A stretch of DNA of 45,092 bases, taken from contig NZ_JABBFZ010000032.1 of the NCBI RefSeq assembly GCF_012927125.1, positions 1-45,092 of the forward strand, read 5' to 3'. Positions within the stretch are counted from its first letter, which is position 1. Every line of letters starts with the position of its first letter. The notes beneath the pieces are model-generated. The model saw nothing but the letters and a program-made list of their open reading frames with translations, had not been told where the DNA came from and searched no databases. The stretch is from Paraburkholderia antibiotica. Lineage in GTDB: Bacteria; Pseudomonadota; Gammaproteobacteria; Burkholderiales; Burkholderiaceae. The position numbers and the translations under genes were made by a program. Shown here piece after piece: positions 32,557-41,761 of this stretch.

Positions 32557-33242
32557 AGATCCGCCTTTCGCACGCCGGTCGAGTAACGCTTTTCGAGGTA
32601 CATCAGCACGAAGTTGGACACCGTCGTGATGACGAGATAGATCGCGCCGGCGAGCAGCGTGAAGAAGAAGAACCGCAGCGTGCCCTTGCCGGCGTCCTGC
32701 GAGGCCTTGACGACGTCGGCCAGACCGATGATCGACACCAGCGCGGTCGCCTTCACCATCACCTGCCAGTTATTGCCGATGCCGGGCAGCGCGAAGCGCA
32801 TCATCTGCGGGAACATGATGCGCGAGAACACCTGCCAGTTCGTCATGCCGTAGGCGGCGCCCGCTTCGAGCTGGCCGCGCGGCACCGCGAGAAACGCGCC
32901 ACGGAAGGTCTCGGTGAAGTACGCGCCGTAGATGAAGCCGAGCACGGCGACGCCGGCCACGAACGGATCGATGTCGATCTGATCCCAGCCCAGCGCGTCG
33001 GTCAGGTTGTTCAGCCAGATCTGGATGCTGTAGAACAGCAGCAGCATCAGCACGAGGTCGGGCACCCCGCGCACGAGCGTCGTGTAGACGGTGCCGACGC
33101 CATTGGAGAAGCGGCTTTTCGACAGTTTCGCCGCCGCGCCGAGGAGGCCCAGCACGAAGGCCAGTACGAGTGACAGCACCGCCAGTTTGACGGTTGCCCA
33201 GGTACCGGTGAGAAGCAGCGGGCCGTAGCCTTGAAGGAACAT
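32553..33242 (-). CDS. hisQ: Basic amino acid ABC importer, permease HisQ
   Basis: A 229-residue permease close to enterobacterial HisQ: TTLVRGVPDLVLMLLLFY, QIDIDPFVAGVAVLGFIYGAYFTETFRGAFLAVPRG, and the EAA loop LEAGAAYGMTNWQVFSRIMFPQMMRFALPGIGNNWQV. It ends YLEKRYSTGVRKADL. I start at 33242 (MFLQGYGPLLLTG); the longer frame upstream is not conserved. It overlaps hisM by ATGA. About five membrane segments. Confidence 0.95.
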   Translation of the reverse strand: MFLQGYGPLLLTGTWATVKLAVLSLVLAFVLGLLGAAAKLSKSRFSNGVGTVYTTLVRGVPDLVLMLLLFYSIQIWLNNLTDALGWDQIDIDPFVAGVAVLGFIYGAYFTETFRGAFLAVPRGQLEAGAAYGMTNWQVFSRIMFPQMMRFALPGIGNNWQVMVKATALVSIIGLADVVKASQDAGKGTLRFFFFTLLAGAIYLVITTVSNFVLMYLEKRYSTGVRKADL

Positions 33243-33555
33243 AGGAAGTCCTTGACGATGCGCGCGTCGCGCACCGCGAAAGACGCGGCCCGTGTTGCGC
33301 CGCGTGTGCCGCGAGCGGTCGGCTCGCGGTGACCTGCGGCGCACAGCACGCCGCTGTGCAAATCATGCCGCGGGAACATTGCCGATCCCGCGGCGCGCTT
33401 TTGGACTTTCGTCTCGAGTTGTTTTGAATCTACTGCCCGGTGCTGCCACTACGACTGCGACTACGATAACGACTACGACCGCCATTGCCACCGGCCTGAG
33501 CCGACTCTATTCCGAAGTTCCGGTCAAGCCCATGCGGGCGAGCCCCGAGTTTCGC
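33243..33555. other. Spacer between binding-protein gene and hisQ with stem-loop
   Basis: No gene. A perfect 9-bp inverted repeat, GCCGCGGGA/TCCCGCGGC (33367-33394, 10-base loop), lies midway. In amino-acid importers such intercistronic hairpins often protect the upstream binding-protein mRNA and lower expression of the membrane genes. Here that role is inferred. A run of near-repeats of ACGACTGCGACTACGATAA character lies at about 33449-33485. Confidence 0.55.
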
Positions 33556-34332
33556 CTAGCGCCCAGGATAAATGTCGACGTCGAAGTACTGCTTCTCGAT
33601 CTTCCGGAACGTGCCGTCCTGATGAACCTCGGCGAGTGCGCGGTTGAACATCGCCTTCAGATCGGCGTCGCCCTTGCGCAGACCGATCGCGGTGCCTTCG
33701 CCGATCGTCTTCGGATCCTTCACTTCCGGGCCGGCCCAGGCGAAGCCCTTGCCGCGCGGCGTCTTCAGGAAGCCGGCGTCGGCCTGCAACTCGTCCTGCA
33801 GCGCGGCGTCGAGACGGCCCGATGCGAGATCGGCGTAGACCTGATCCTGATTCTGGTACGACACGATGGTCACGCCCTTCGGCTCCCACCAGAGCTTCGC
33901 GTATTGCTCCTGGGTCGAACCCTGCTCGACGCCAACGCGCTTGCCCTTCAGCGATTCGGGCGTCGGCAGCAGCGGCGAACCGCTTTTCGCGATCATGCGG
34001 GCCGGTGCGTCGAACAGCTTGTCGGAGAAGTCGATCTGTTCGCGGCGTTTGTCGGTGACGGTCAGGGAGGAGATGATCGCGTCGAATTTCTTGCCCTTCA
34101 GCGCCGGAATGATGCCGTCGAGATCCGACTCGACCCACACGCATTTCACGTTCATCTTCGCGCACAGGGCGCGGGTCAGATCGGCGTCGAAGCCGACGAT
34201 GTCGCCGCTAGGCGCCTTCGATTCGAACGGCGGATAACTGGCATCGACGCCGATGCGCACGGTCTTCCATTCTTTCGCCATCGCGCCGGTGGCCATGACT
34301 GCCAGAGCCACGCACAGTGCGAACTTCTTCAT
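33556..34332 (-). CDS. Periplasmic lysine/arginine/ornithine/histidine-binding protein (ArgT/HisJ type)
   Basis: A 258-residue solute-binding protein, with signal peptide MKKFALCVALAVMATGAMA and cleavage before KEWKTVRIG. Family features are IGVDASYPPFESKAPSGDIVGFDADL, DGIIPALKGKKFDAIISSLTVTDKRREQIDFSDKLF (the ligand-binding SSLTVT and R of KRREQ), and GKRVGVEQGSTQE. The C-terminal FDVDIYPGR is typical. It is the first gene of the operon, about 310 bases before hisQ, and delivers basic amino acids to HisQM. ArgT-like and HisJ-like specificities cannot be separated by eye. Confidence 0.94.
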   Translation of the reverse strand: MKKFALCVALAVMATGAMAKEWKTVRIGVDASYPPFESKAPSGDIVGFDADLTRALCAKMNVKCVWVESDLDGIIPALKGKKFDAIISSLTVTDKRREQIDFSDKLFDAPARMIAKSGSPLLPTPESLKGKRVGVEQGSTQEQYAKLWWEPKGVTIVSYQNQDQVYADLASGRLDAALQDELQADAGFLKTPRGKGFAWAGPEVKDPKTIGEGTAIGLRKGDADLKAMFNRALAEVHQDGTFRKIEKQYFDVDIYPGR

Positions 34333-35005
34333 GATTCTCCTGGATCAAACTGATCGTCGTGATGATCGACTCGGCGAGCATCGGCTGGGGCCGACGGTCG
34401 CCGACGGTCGCTATTCTAGGCGGTCAAAATTGCCGTGCCGCAGGGGTGTCGCTGCGCGACGGGCGACGGTTGGTTCGACGTGGCGGGTAGAGCGGAGCGC
34501 TTTAAGCTGCCCTGTAACCGTCCCTTAACTGCCCGTTAGACAACCCATTGCACCCGTTTTTCACGGTCGCGGACGTCGCCGCGCACCGGTTGCGGCTTGC
34601 CCGACGCAGCTCGCCGGCGCAGCATGCACGTCCAACGGAGCGCATGCGCGTTGAAAAGCGCGGTATTTTACCCGAAGAGCGGCAAGCTGCCAGTCCGGCA
34701 GGGCCGCGAGCGGCAAGTCGCCGCGGCGGGCGTTGTGCGGGCGCGACGCCGGCGGCGATTTTCCGGCCCGTGCGGCGTTTCCGGCCGGTTTCCTGCCGGA
34801 TGGGTTTCACGGCAAGCGGTTCGGTTCGGGAAAGCCTCGCGTGGGATGAGGGCGGTCGGTCGGCCGTTTCGGCATGGCCGGGCGGTCCGCGCGCGATTGC
34901 ATGCACCGCTGGAACGGTCCGGTGCTGGCGCGCCGATTGTTAAGTTGCGGCGCTGCCCCTACATTTCCGTCATCGCTCTATTTATTACTTGCCGGGAGAT
35001 TTTCC
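34333..35005. other. Divergent intergenic region, no gene seen
   Basis: About 670 bases between the binding-protein gene (minus) and pirin (plus). It contains open frames only because the G+C is high; none has recognisable protein character or a good ribosome site. It must hold both promoters. A possible repeated motif, GCCGACGGTCG followed by GCCGACGGTCGC (34390-34411), is visible near the transporter side. Confidence 0.45.
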
Positions 35006-35716
35006 ATGATCGAGATTCGCCGTTCCGAAGAACGCGGCCATGCCAACCACGGCTGGCTCGACTCGTATCACAGCTTCTCGTTTGCCGATTACCGCGATCC
35101 GCAGCACGTGCATTTCGGCCCGCTGCGCGTGATCAACGAAGACCGCATCGCCGGCGGCCAGGGCTTCGGCGCGCATGGTCACCGGGACATGGAGATCGTC
35201 ACGTACGTGCTCGAAGGCGCGCTCGCGCATCGCGACAGCATGGGCAACGGCTCGACGATCCGTCCCGGCGACGTGCAGCGCATGAGCGCCGGCACCGGCG
35301 TGCAGCACAGCGAGTTCAACGCGTCGCAAGACGAGCTCGCGCATCTGCTGCAGATCTGGATCATTCCGCGCCGCGCGGGCGATCAGCCCGGCTACGAGGA
35401 AAAGCGTTTCGACGCCGACAGCAAGCGCGGCCGCCTGCGCGTGATCGCGTCGCCCGAGGGTCGCGACGGCTCGGTGACGATCCACGCGGACGCGTCGATT
35501 TACGCGGGACTGTTCGACGGCGCGGAACAGGCGACGTTCGCGCTGCCGGCGGGGCGTCTCGCTTACGTGCACGTCGCGCGCGGCGCGCTGAGCGTGAACG
35601 GCACGGCGCTCAAGGCGGGCGACGCCGCGAAGCTGAGCGACGTCGATACCGTCACGCTGGAGCAGGGCGAGCACGCAGAAGTGCTGCTGTTCGATCTCGG
35701 CCCGTTGAACGGCTGA
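35006..35716 (+). CDS. Pirin family protein
   Basis: A 236-residue bicupin. The N-terminal cupin keeps all four metal ligands of pirin: H57 and H59 in GAHGHRDME, H101 and E103 in GVQHSEFN. GYEEKRF and a C-terminal cupin with AYVHVARGALSVNG follow. Some bacterial pirins (YhhW) have quercetin 2,3-dioxygenase activity; others modulate enzymes. A GGGAGA ribosome site precedes the ATG at 35006; the open frame upstream is not protein-like. It is a single gene ending in a strong terminator. Confidence 0.93.
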   Translation: MIEIRRSEERGHANHGWLDSYHSFSFADYRDPQHVHFGPLRVINEDRIAGGQGFGAHGHRDMEIVTYVLEGALAHRDSMGNGSTIRPGDVQRMSAGTGVQHSEFNASQDELAHLLQIWIIPRRAGDQPGYEEKRFDADSKRGRLRVIASPEGRDGSVTIHADASIYAGLFDGAEQATFALPAGRLAYVHVARGALSVNGTALKAGDAAKLSDVDTVTLEQGEHAEVLLFDLGPLNG

Positions 35717-35788
35717 TTCACGGCTGATTCGCGCCGCGGTGCTCACCGCCGCTAGTTATTACTGCAGCCAGATAGTCGGCACCAACGC

Positions 35789-35823
35789 AAACGCCACGGA
35801 AAACTTCTTCCGTGGCGTTTTTA
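35789..35823. terminator. Bidirectional intrinsic terminator between pirin and Spy-like gene
   Basis: AAACGCCACGGA (35789-35800) pairs with TCCGTGGCGTTT (35809-35820), followed by TTT on the plus strand. It lies between two convergent genes. The A-rich left flank is short, so it works best for pirin. Confidence 0.85.
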
Positions 35824-35867
35824 TATCGGCGAGGCGGCCGCGCTGGCCCGCCTCGCAACCGGCGCGC

Positions 35868-36410
35868 TTACTGGTTGGCGGCCGGAGCCGAAGCCGCGCC
35901 CTTCTGAGCCTTGTGCTGCTCCCAGCGCTCGCGCATCTTCTCGTGACGCTGTTCCATCCGCGCAAAGCGCTGCTTCAGCGCGGTGCTGACGGTGGTCTTC
36001 TGCTGGTCGTTCAGGCCGTTATAGAACTTCAGCCATGCGTCGGTGGTTTGCTGGTGCAGTTGCGCGTTCTTCTGCTCGATCTGCTGATGCGTGGCGGCCA
36101 TCGCGTTCAGATCGAGGATCGGTTGTTGCTGCGCGGCCTTGAACTGGTCGTGAGCCTGCTTGTGGTTTGCGCGCATCGCTTCGTGGTTCTGCTTCATCGT
36201 ATCGAGCGCGTTCTGCCAGAGCTTTTCCTGATCCGCGTTCAGCTTGAGCTGGTCGTGGAGCTGGGTCAGCTGCTTCATGAACTGGCCGTGCCAGCCGCCG
36301 GGGCCGCCGTGCGCGTGCTCGGCGGGTTGAGCGGCATAAGCGGCACCCGCGCCGAGGGCGAGAGCGGTGGCGGCAACGGCGAGAACGCGTGACATCTTTT
36401 TGGTGGACAT
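35868..36410 (-). CDS. Spy/CpxP-like periplasmic LTXXQ-type protein
   Basis: A 180-residue periplasmic, almost all-helical protein. The signal peptide is MSTKKMSRVLAVAATALALGAGAAYA, followed by a His/Gly-rich segment. Two LTXXQ-like motifs appear, in LNADQEKLWQNAL and LNDQQKTTVSTAL, and the C-terminal helix is very rich in Glu/Arg/Lys/His (RFARMEQRHEKMRERWEQHKAQ). This is the arrangement of Spy and CpxP, ATP-independent periplasmic chaperones that respond to envelope stress. A strong AAGGAG precedes the start at 36410. It is divergent from an OmpR/EnvZ-like pair, with a CpxR-like tandem box between them, suggesting control by that system. Confidence 0.8.
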   Translation of the reverse strand: MSTKKMSRVLAVAATALALGAGAAYAAQPAEHAHGGPGGWHGQFMKQLTQLHDQLKLNADQEKLWQNALDTMKQNHEAMRANHKQAHDQFKAAQQQPILDLNAMAATHQQIEQKNAQLHQQTTDAWLKFYNGLNDQQKTTVSTALKQRFARMEQRHEKMRERWEQHKAQKGAASAPAANQ

Positions 36411-36558
36411 ATAAGGCTCCTTGTAATGGAATAGCCGACGATGCAACCGGTCATGTGGACTGCCTGCATTCGGTAAGGCACAGCGTAGAGAAGCGTGCCG
36501 GTCGCTGTGTTACGCGGCAGGATGCGGCTATTACCACCGATTACGTGCGCCTTTCACC

Positions 36559-36573
36559 GTAACACCCGGTAAC
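36559..36573. promoter_or_regulatory. CpxR-like tandem box
   Basis: GTAAC-ACCCG-GTAAC: two direct copies of a GTAAM-type half site spaced by exactly five bases, as in the CpxR consensus GTAAA-N5-GTAAA. It sits in the divergent region between the Spy-like gene and the response-regulator gene. Binding by the adjacent regulator is inferred. Confidence 0.5.
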
Positions 36574-36629
36574 CCTTGAGGCGGTTCTGAAAACGAAAAC
36601 CCAATCTGCTGAGCGTTAAACTTCATCCC

Positions 36630-37355
36630 ATGGCTACTCAAATCCTGGTTGTCGACGACGACGTCGAATTGCGCGATCTGTTGCGCGACTATCTCGCCCG
36701 TCAGGGCATCGAAGTATCGGTGCTGCACGATGCCGGCTCGCTCGAGCGCCGGCTCGAACGCGAGCGCCCGGACCTCATCGTGCTGGACCTGATGATGCCC
36801 GGCGTGGACGGTCTCACCGCGCTGCGCAAGCTGCGCGCGTCGGGCGACGATATCCCCGTGATCATGCTCACCGCGCGCGCGGACGACGTCGATCGCATCG
36901 TCGGGCTCGAACTCGGCGCGGACGACTATCTCGGCAAGCCGTTCAATCCGCGCGAACTGCTCGCGCGCGTGCAGGCGGTGCTGCGGCGGCGTCGCACGCT
37001 GCCGTCGGCGGCCGCGCCGGAACAGCGCGAGCCGTTCAGCTTCGGCCGCTTCACGCTGGACTTCCAGTCGCGCACGCTGCATCTCGAAGACAGGCCGCTC
37101 ACGCTGTCGGGCAGCGAATTCGCGCTACTGAAGATTTTCGTCAATCACCCGATGCGCACGCTCACGCGCGAGCGTCTGCTGGAATTGCTGCACGGTCCCG
37201 AGTACGACGGCACCGACCGCGGCATCGACGTGCAGGTGTGGCGCCTGCGTCGCATTCTCGAAACCGATCCGTCCACCCCGCGCTTCATCCAGACGGTGCG
37301 TGGCCGCGGTTACGTGTTCGTGCCGGACGGCGAGCAACATGCGCCGGCCCATTGA
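36630..37355 (+). CDS. OmpR-family response regulator
   Basis: A 241-residue two-component DNA-binding regulator. The receiver domain has the acidic pocket DDD (about 9-11), the phospho-acceptor Asp in LIVLDLMMPGVDG (about D53), the switch Thr in IMLTARADD and Lys in LGKPFNPRELL (about K107). The C-terminal winged helix is of the OmpR/PhoB type: FTLDFQSRTLHLEDRPLTLSGSEFALLKIF, then DRGIDVQVWRLRRILETDPSTPRFIQTVRGRGYVF. It overlaps the kinase gene by 17 bases. The divergent Spy-like periplasmic gene suggests an envelope-stress or osmolarity regulon. Confidence 0.94.
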   Translation: MATQILVVDDDVELRDLLRDYLARQGIEVSVLHDAGSLERRLERERPDLIVLDLMMPGVDGLTALRKLRASGDDIPVIMLTARADDVDRIVGLELGADDYLGKPFNPRELLARVQAVLRRRRTLPSAAAPEQREPFSFGRFTLDFQSRTLHLEDRPLTLSGSEFALLKIFVNHPMRTLTRERLLELLHGPEYDGTDRGIDVQVWRLRRILETDPSTPRFIQTVRGRGYVFVPDGEQHAPAH

Positions 37356-38655
37356 TTCGCTGTTTGGGCGGCTAGCGCTGCTCGTCGTCGCGGTGCTGAT
37401 GCTGTCGCATTTCGCGTGGTATGCGCTGATGCGGCTCGAACGCTCGCAACAGCAAACGCGCTACGCGGTCGAGGAAGCGACCTTCCTCGTCGACGCGGTA
37501 CGTCAGCACGTCGCCCGTACACCGGATCAACCGCTGCCGTCACGCGTGAAGCTCGTCGATCCGGCGAGCCCCGACGTGCCGGCGGTCAACACGGAATTGC
37601 CGGCGCCGCTCGAGCGCTTCATCGAAGATTTGCGCGATCGCATGCCAGCCAACACCCAGGTGCGTGTCGGTCCGCCTGGCGGGCCGCCCACGCTGTGGGT
37701 GCGCGCCGCGACGGATCGAAACTGGATCGTCGTGCCGGTGCAGCCGCTGCGCATGCCGCGCTCGCTCGACCGCACCGTGCTGTGGCTCGCGATCATCTTC
37801 TCGTTCGCGGTGATGGCGGCGTTGTTTGCCGCATGGGCGTTGCAGCAGCCGCTGCGCTCGCTCGCCCAGGCGGTCACGCGCTTCGGTCGAGGCCTGCCGG
37901 TGCCGCCGGTGCCGGAGCGCGGCCCGCGCGAATTGCGGCAACTCACGCATGGTTTCAATCAGATGGTGCAGGAAGTCGCGCGGACCGAGAACGATCGCGC
38001 GGTGATGCTGGCCGGCGTCGCGCATGACCTGAAGACGCCGCTTGCGCGTCTGCGGCTGCGAGCCGAAATGATGGACGACGCGAAAACGCGCGACGGTGTC
38101 GTGCGCGACGTCGACTCGATGACGCATATCGTCGAGCAGTTTCTGGTGTTTGCGCACGACGGCGCGGATCGCAGCGAGCCGGTCGAAGTCGATGCGCAAT
38201 GCGAGCGGGTCGTACGCAGCTATCGGGCGGTCGCCGCCGGTGCGCCGACCGTGCGGACCGAACTCAACGCGGGACCGTCGTTCCTGCTGCCCGCGGCCAC
38301 GCTCGACCGGATCCTGTCGAATCTGCTCGACAACGCTCACGCGTACGGTGCACCGCCGGTGGTGGTTGCCACCGCGCGGACATCGCAGGGCTTCACGCTG
38401 TCGATCAGCGACAACGGCAAAGGCATTGCCGCGCAGGACCTGATCAGCGCGAGCCGGCCGTTCGTGCGGCTCGATCCGGCGCGCGGTGGCAACGGTCATA
38501 GCGGATTGGGTCTGGCGATCGTCGAACGTCTGGTGCGGCGCGCGGGTGGCGAGTGGGAGATCGGTAACCACGGCGGCCGCGGTTTGCGAGTGCTGATGAG
38601 CTTTCCGCTCGAAGTGCTGCCGCGCGTGGCGACAGCCTCGGAAAATGCCTGGTAG
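37339..38655 (+). CDS. EnvZ-like sensor histidine kinase
   Basis: A 438-residue inner-membrane kinase. TM1 is at about 10-30 (LALLVVAVLMLSHFAWYALM), a periplasmic sensor follows (about 31-145), TM2 is at about 148-168 (TVLWLAIIFSFAVMAALFAAW), then a HAMP segment. The DHp domain has the phosphorylated His in GVAHDLKTPLARLRLRAE, and the HATPase domain has N-box LLDNAHAYG, G1 DNGKGI and G2 GHSGLGLAIVERL. The start at 37339 lies inside the end of the regulator gene, so the two are co-translated. Sequence style is EnvZ-like; the signal is unknown. Confidence 0.93.
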   Translation: MRRPIDSLFGRLALLVVAVLMLSHFAWYALMRLERSQQQTRYAVEEATFLVDAVRQHVARTPDQPLPSRVKLVDPASPDVPAVNTELPAPLERFIEDLRDRMPANTQVRVGPPGGPPTLWVRAATDRNWIVVPVQPLRMPRSLDRTVLWLAIIFSFAVMAALFAAWALQQPLRSLAQAVTRFGRGLPVPPVPERGPRELRQLTHGFNQMVQEVARTENDRAVMLAGVAHDLKTPLARLRLRAEMMDDAKTRDGVVRDVDSMTHIVEQFLVFAHDGADRSEPVEVDAQCERVVRSYRAVAAGAPTVRTELNAGPSFLLPAATLDRILSNLLDNAHAYGAPPVVVATARTSQGFTLSISDNGKGIAAQDLISASRPFVRLDPARGGNGHSGLGLAIVERLVRRAGGEWEIGNHGGRGLRVLMSFPLEVLPRVATASENAW

Positions 38656-38818
38656 AAGCAGACTGAAGCGGTGGATCAGGGCGGCGAACCAAGGTGGTAA
38701 ATCAAGTTGGCAAGCCAGCCTGGCAAACTAACGTAGCAGGTGAATGCGACCGCTTGAGCCAGCGGAGTGAAGCGTCGCGATGCGGGCGCGTAGCGGCGGC
38801 ATCGCGAGTGGGCAGTGC

Positions 38819-39085
38819 TTAATCCGAGAACAACGTATTCAATGCATTGGCCGTTTCGCTGTCCACGGTATTCCACGTCACCGATTCCGCCTCGAAGATG
38901 TAATGCGTCGTGTACTTGCCGAGGCGCGTGAGGATTTCCTCCTGAATCAGTTCCGGCGCGACCTCCAGTTTCAGATACCACGCGGTAGACGACAGGCGCG
39001 TCTGGAATGCGCCATATTCGGCGAGCAGATGGTCGAATGCGTCAGCGTCCTGATCGCGACAGACGATCACCAGATTTCCCTTCAT
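38819..39085 (-). CDS. Small protein, 88 residues, possible Cas2/SinR-like ferredoxin fold
   Basis: A compact 88-residue protein without signal peptide or membrane segment. The order of beta and alpha stretches (NLVIVCRDQ, DAFDHLLAEYG, STAWYLKLEV, ELIQEEILTRLG, THYIFEAES) resembles the small ferredoxin-like SinR/Cas2-fold proteins, particularly the STAWYL core. No catalytic residues can be assigned, and there are no cas genes or repeats nearby. It sits alone between the histidine kinase and the diguanylate cyclase. The start at 39085 has a GGGAGA-type ribosome site. Confidence 0.6.
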   Translation of the reverse strand: MKGNLVIVCRDQDADAFDHLLAEYGAFQTRLSSTAWYLKLEVAPELIQEEILTRLGKYTTHYIFEAESVTWNTVDSETANALNTLFSD

Positions 39086-39273
39086 GCGAATCTCCCGTTA
39101 GAGCAATAGCAACGATCCAATATCAGGATCGATGATACCTGCTCCGATGCGGGAAGCCTGGTTCAGTCGACAACGACGACTCCGCGCTTTTGCGGTGCGT
39201 CAAGCCATGGGTGGGCAGCGAGCGTTGTTGTGGGCAGGGTAAAAAGAACGACGCGCATCGTTCGATCCGGCGC

Positions 39274-40965
39274 TTACCAGGCATTCACCGCCGTGCGGGT
39301 CGGCGGCGCGGTGTCGTCGGGCGGCAGCGCTTCGGTGCGGTCGCGCCCGCCGGTCTTGGCCGCGTAGAGCGCGGTGTCGGCGCGGCTCATGATGCGCTCG
39401 GGCAGATCGTCGGGCGACAGTTCAGTGATGCCGATGCTCACGCTCAAGCCCGCCGCGGCCGGCAGCTTCGGCGACGGTACCGCCTTCAGACGCAACCGCA
39501 GACGCTCGACCACCTCACGTCCGCCCGCCAGATCGGTGGCGGGCAGCAGCAGTCCGAACTCCTCGCCGCCGAGCCGACCGATCGCGTCGGAGCTGCGCAA
39601 CTCGGCGCGGCAGGTATCGACGAAATGTTCGAGCGCGCGGTCGCCGGCCGCATGGCCGAAGTGGTCGTTGATCTGCTTGAAGTGATCGAGGTCGGCGATC
39701 GCCATGCACAGCGGCTCGTTGTTCGCGTGGGCGCGATCGATTTCACGTCGCAGCAGATCGAGGAAATAGCGCCGCGACAACGCGCCGGTCAGCGCATCGT
39801 GCCGCGCCTCGGCCGACAGCAGCGTATTGGCCGACTGCAGCTGTTCGGCGAGATCGCGTGTCGCGCGATGGTGACGCCGCTCGCGCACATAAGACACGGT
39901 GATGACCCAGGCGAGCGCGACGGTGCCGGCCAGCGTCAGGAATACCAGCAGATGGTCGCGCTTGTGGTTGCGCAGCAGCTCGGGCCACGCGGCGAGCGGG
40001 TCGACCAGATGCGCGGACAGTCCCGAATTCAGACCGCTGCGCGACTGATAGAGCGCCGGCGCCGGCTGCCGGCTCATCCCGAACAGCTGCCCGGCGACGG
40101 CGGGCGGCACCCACGGCGCCTGCTCGCGCAACTCGGTATCTTCGCGGATCAGCATGTCGGGAAACGTATCGCGGCGGTAGATGACGCGCCGCTCCGCGGG
40201 GCTCATTTGCGTGACGTGCGAATTCGGCAGCGCGTGGCCTTCGAGCGCGCTGTTGTGCGCCATGATGATGACGCCGTTGTCGTCGGCGACGAAGGTGCCC
40301 GCGTGGGCGACCCAATGGCGCAGCCGCGCGATGCCGACCTTCGCGACCACCGCGCCGACCAGCAGGCCGTCCGAATACACCGGCGCGGCGATGAAGATAC
40401 CCGGCTCGCCGCTTGCGCGGCCCACGCCGTAGGCTTCGGAGAATGCGCCGAGCAGCGCGTTGGTCAGATAGCCGCGCGCGCGCATGTCGACGCCGACGAA
40501 CGAGCGTTGCGCGCCGCCGGGGTCCGCGATCGTGCTGCTCGAGGCCACGCAGATGCCGTTCGTGTTGACGATCCAGATCTGGTCGAGTCCGGAGAAGCCT
40601 TGGGCGTCGTGCAGGAACTTGCTGACCGCGGTCATCTGCGGATTGGCGAGCAGCGCGGTGCGCAGAGCGGGTTCCGCCGCTTCGCCGTTCGCGGCATAAT
40701 TCTGCGCTTGCATCAAGGCACGCTGGACCACGTCCATTTCGGCCATGGTTGCGGGGATGGCGCGGGACATCGCGAGGTCGCTGGCAATCACTTCGGCCAT
40801 GTTGTCGACGATCGACGTGGACATTTGCCGCTGCGTGCGCAGCGCCGCGTCCAGCTCTTGCTGTACCATCCGGTCCGCGACCATGCCAGCCACGAACCAG
40901 CAAACCAGTACGATCAGCACGAAGCTGACCGGCCCGGCGACCTGGCGCAAGGTTGTCCTGTTCAT
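39274..40965 (-). CDS. Diguanylate cyclase with periplasmic (dCache-like) sensor
   Basis: A 563-residue membrane enzyme making c-di-GMP from two GTP. TM1 lies near the N-terminus (VSFVLIVLVCWFVAGMVADRM), then a ~290-residue periplasmic sensor of dCache type (QIWIVNTNGICVASS, YLTNALLGAFSEAYGVGRA, PVYSDGLLVGAVVAKVG). TM2 is LLVFLTLAGTVALAWVITVSYV, followed by a GGDEF domain with DLDHFKQINDHFGHAAGD and the active-site GGEEF in RLGGEEFGLLLP. An allosteric I-site RxxD (RSSD) lies five residues before GGEEF, so product inhibition is expected. I start at 40965, with AGAGGG upstream; a TTG at 41007 gives a slightly longer form. No EAL domain. Confidence 0.93.
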   Translation of the reverse strand: MNRTTLRQVAGPVSFVLIVLVCWFVAGMVADRMVQQELDAALRTQRQMSTSIVDNMAEVIASDLAMSRAIPATMAEMDVVQRALMQAQNYAANGEAAEPALRTALLANPQMTAVSKFLHDAQGFSGLDQIWIVNTNGICVASSSTIADPGGAQRSFVGVDMRARGYLTNALLGAFSEAYGVGRASGEPGIFIAAPVYSDGLLVGAVVAKVGIARLRHWVAHAGTFVADDNGVIIMAHNSALEGHALPNSHVTQMSPAERRVIYRRDTFPDMLIREDTELREQAPWVPPAVAGQLFGMSRQPAPALYQSRSGLNSGLSAHLVDPLAAWPELLRNHKRDHLLVFLTLAGTVALAWVITVSYVRERRHHRATRDLAEQLQSANTLLSAEARHDALTGALSRRYFLDLLRREIDRAHANNEPLCMAIADLDHFKQINDHFGHAAGDRALEHFVDTCRAELRSSDAIGRLGGEEFGLLLPATDLAGGREVVERLRLRLKAVPSPKLPAAAGLSVSIGITELSPDDLPERIMSRADTALYAAKTGGRDRTEALPPDDTAPPTRTAVNAW

Positions 40966-41761
40966 CGACCCTCTGATCCGTCTGGCTGTGACATGCAACT
41001 TGCTCAATCGTGGCAGCGCGCCGGCGCTGTGTCTGCCTCCGTGGCGGCCGCGTTGCCGGTCGCGGTGACGGCTCTTCGCAAGCAGGGTGCGCTGCGTCGT
41101 CGCCGCGGCCCAGGATGAACTGTTTCTAAACAGGGACGTCGTTTCCCGATTTTAACCGTCATGGGGCCCGACGCCACCGTTATTGCTGGGATGCGGACTG
41201 CATATGCGGGGCTGGCCAGGTTCATAACGGCAGCCGCGTCGGTTTCTTGATGGCTGCACGGCGTTCCGGGAACGAGTTCGTCAGGATGACTGATTCGCGT
41301 CGAGAGACGCGGATGTGGCTTGGGCGCCACGCGCCCGGATGGCTTCGCGAGGTGACGCCCCGCAATCCGTTCGAGCAGGGTACAGTGCGGCGCGGTCACC
41401 CGGGCCGATGCTTGCCAACGGCTTACGCCACGGGCTTGTGAGCCATCTCGCAATTTGCGGTCCGAGGTTGTGCCTGAAACATAGGATGGTGTAGTGTCGT
41501 GCCGTCCAAACGAGGAAAGCCCGCCGGCCTTAGGGCGGCGTCCGCGGCGACAGCGATCCGGTATGAGGGCGGTGATCCTGGGCGACTTGTCCACGACCCT
41601 GTCCGTTGCCGGCCGACGTGTCTCCAACGCTAACGATTTACCACGCACGCGTGTTTTGCCATGCCTGATTTCTGCTTTCCGGACCGATCCATAGACCGCC
41701 GTGAGATAGTCGCGGCCTCCTTCGAGCGTTCGAATGCCTGTTCCATTGGGGAGGGCGTCTG
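40966..41761. other. Intergenic region upstream of ABC transporter, no gene seen
   Basis: About 800 bases between the divergent diguanylate cyclase and ABC permease genes. Open frames here lack protein-like composition. I searched for riboswitch-like cores and recognised none. It must contain both promoters. The stretch 41496-41560 is locally GC-rich with several partial inverted repeats. Confidence 0.45.

Noticed and set aside
34548..34943. 131-codon open frame upstream of pirin
   Set aside because: Arg/Ala/Pro-rich composition, no ribosome site; an artefact of high G+C.
38819..39085. Cas2-like small protein as evidence of CRISPR
   Set aside because: No cas1 or other cas gene and no direct repeats with spacers occur anywhere in the window; the resemblance is only of fold type.
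40966..41761. c-di-GMP or other riboswitch next to the diguanylate cyclase
   Set aside because: No recognisable conserved riboswitch core could be found by eye.
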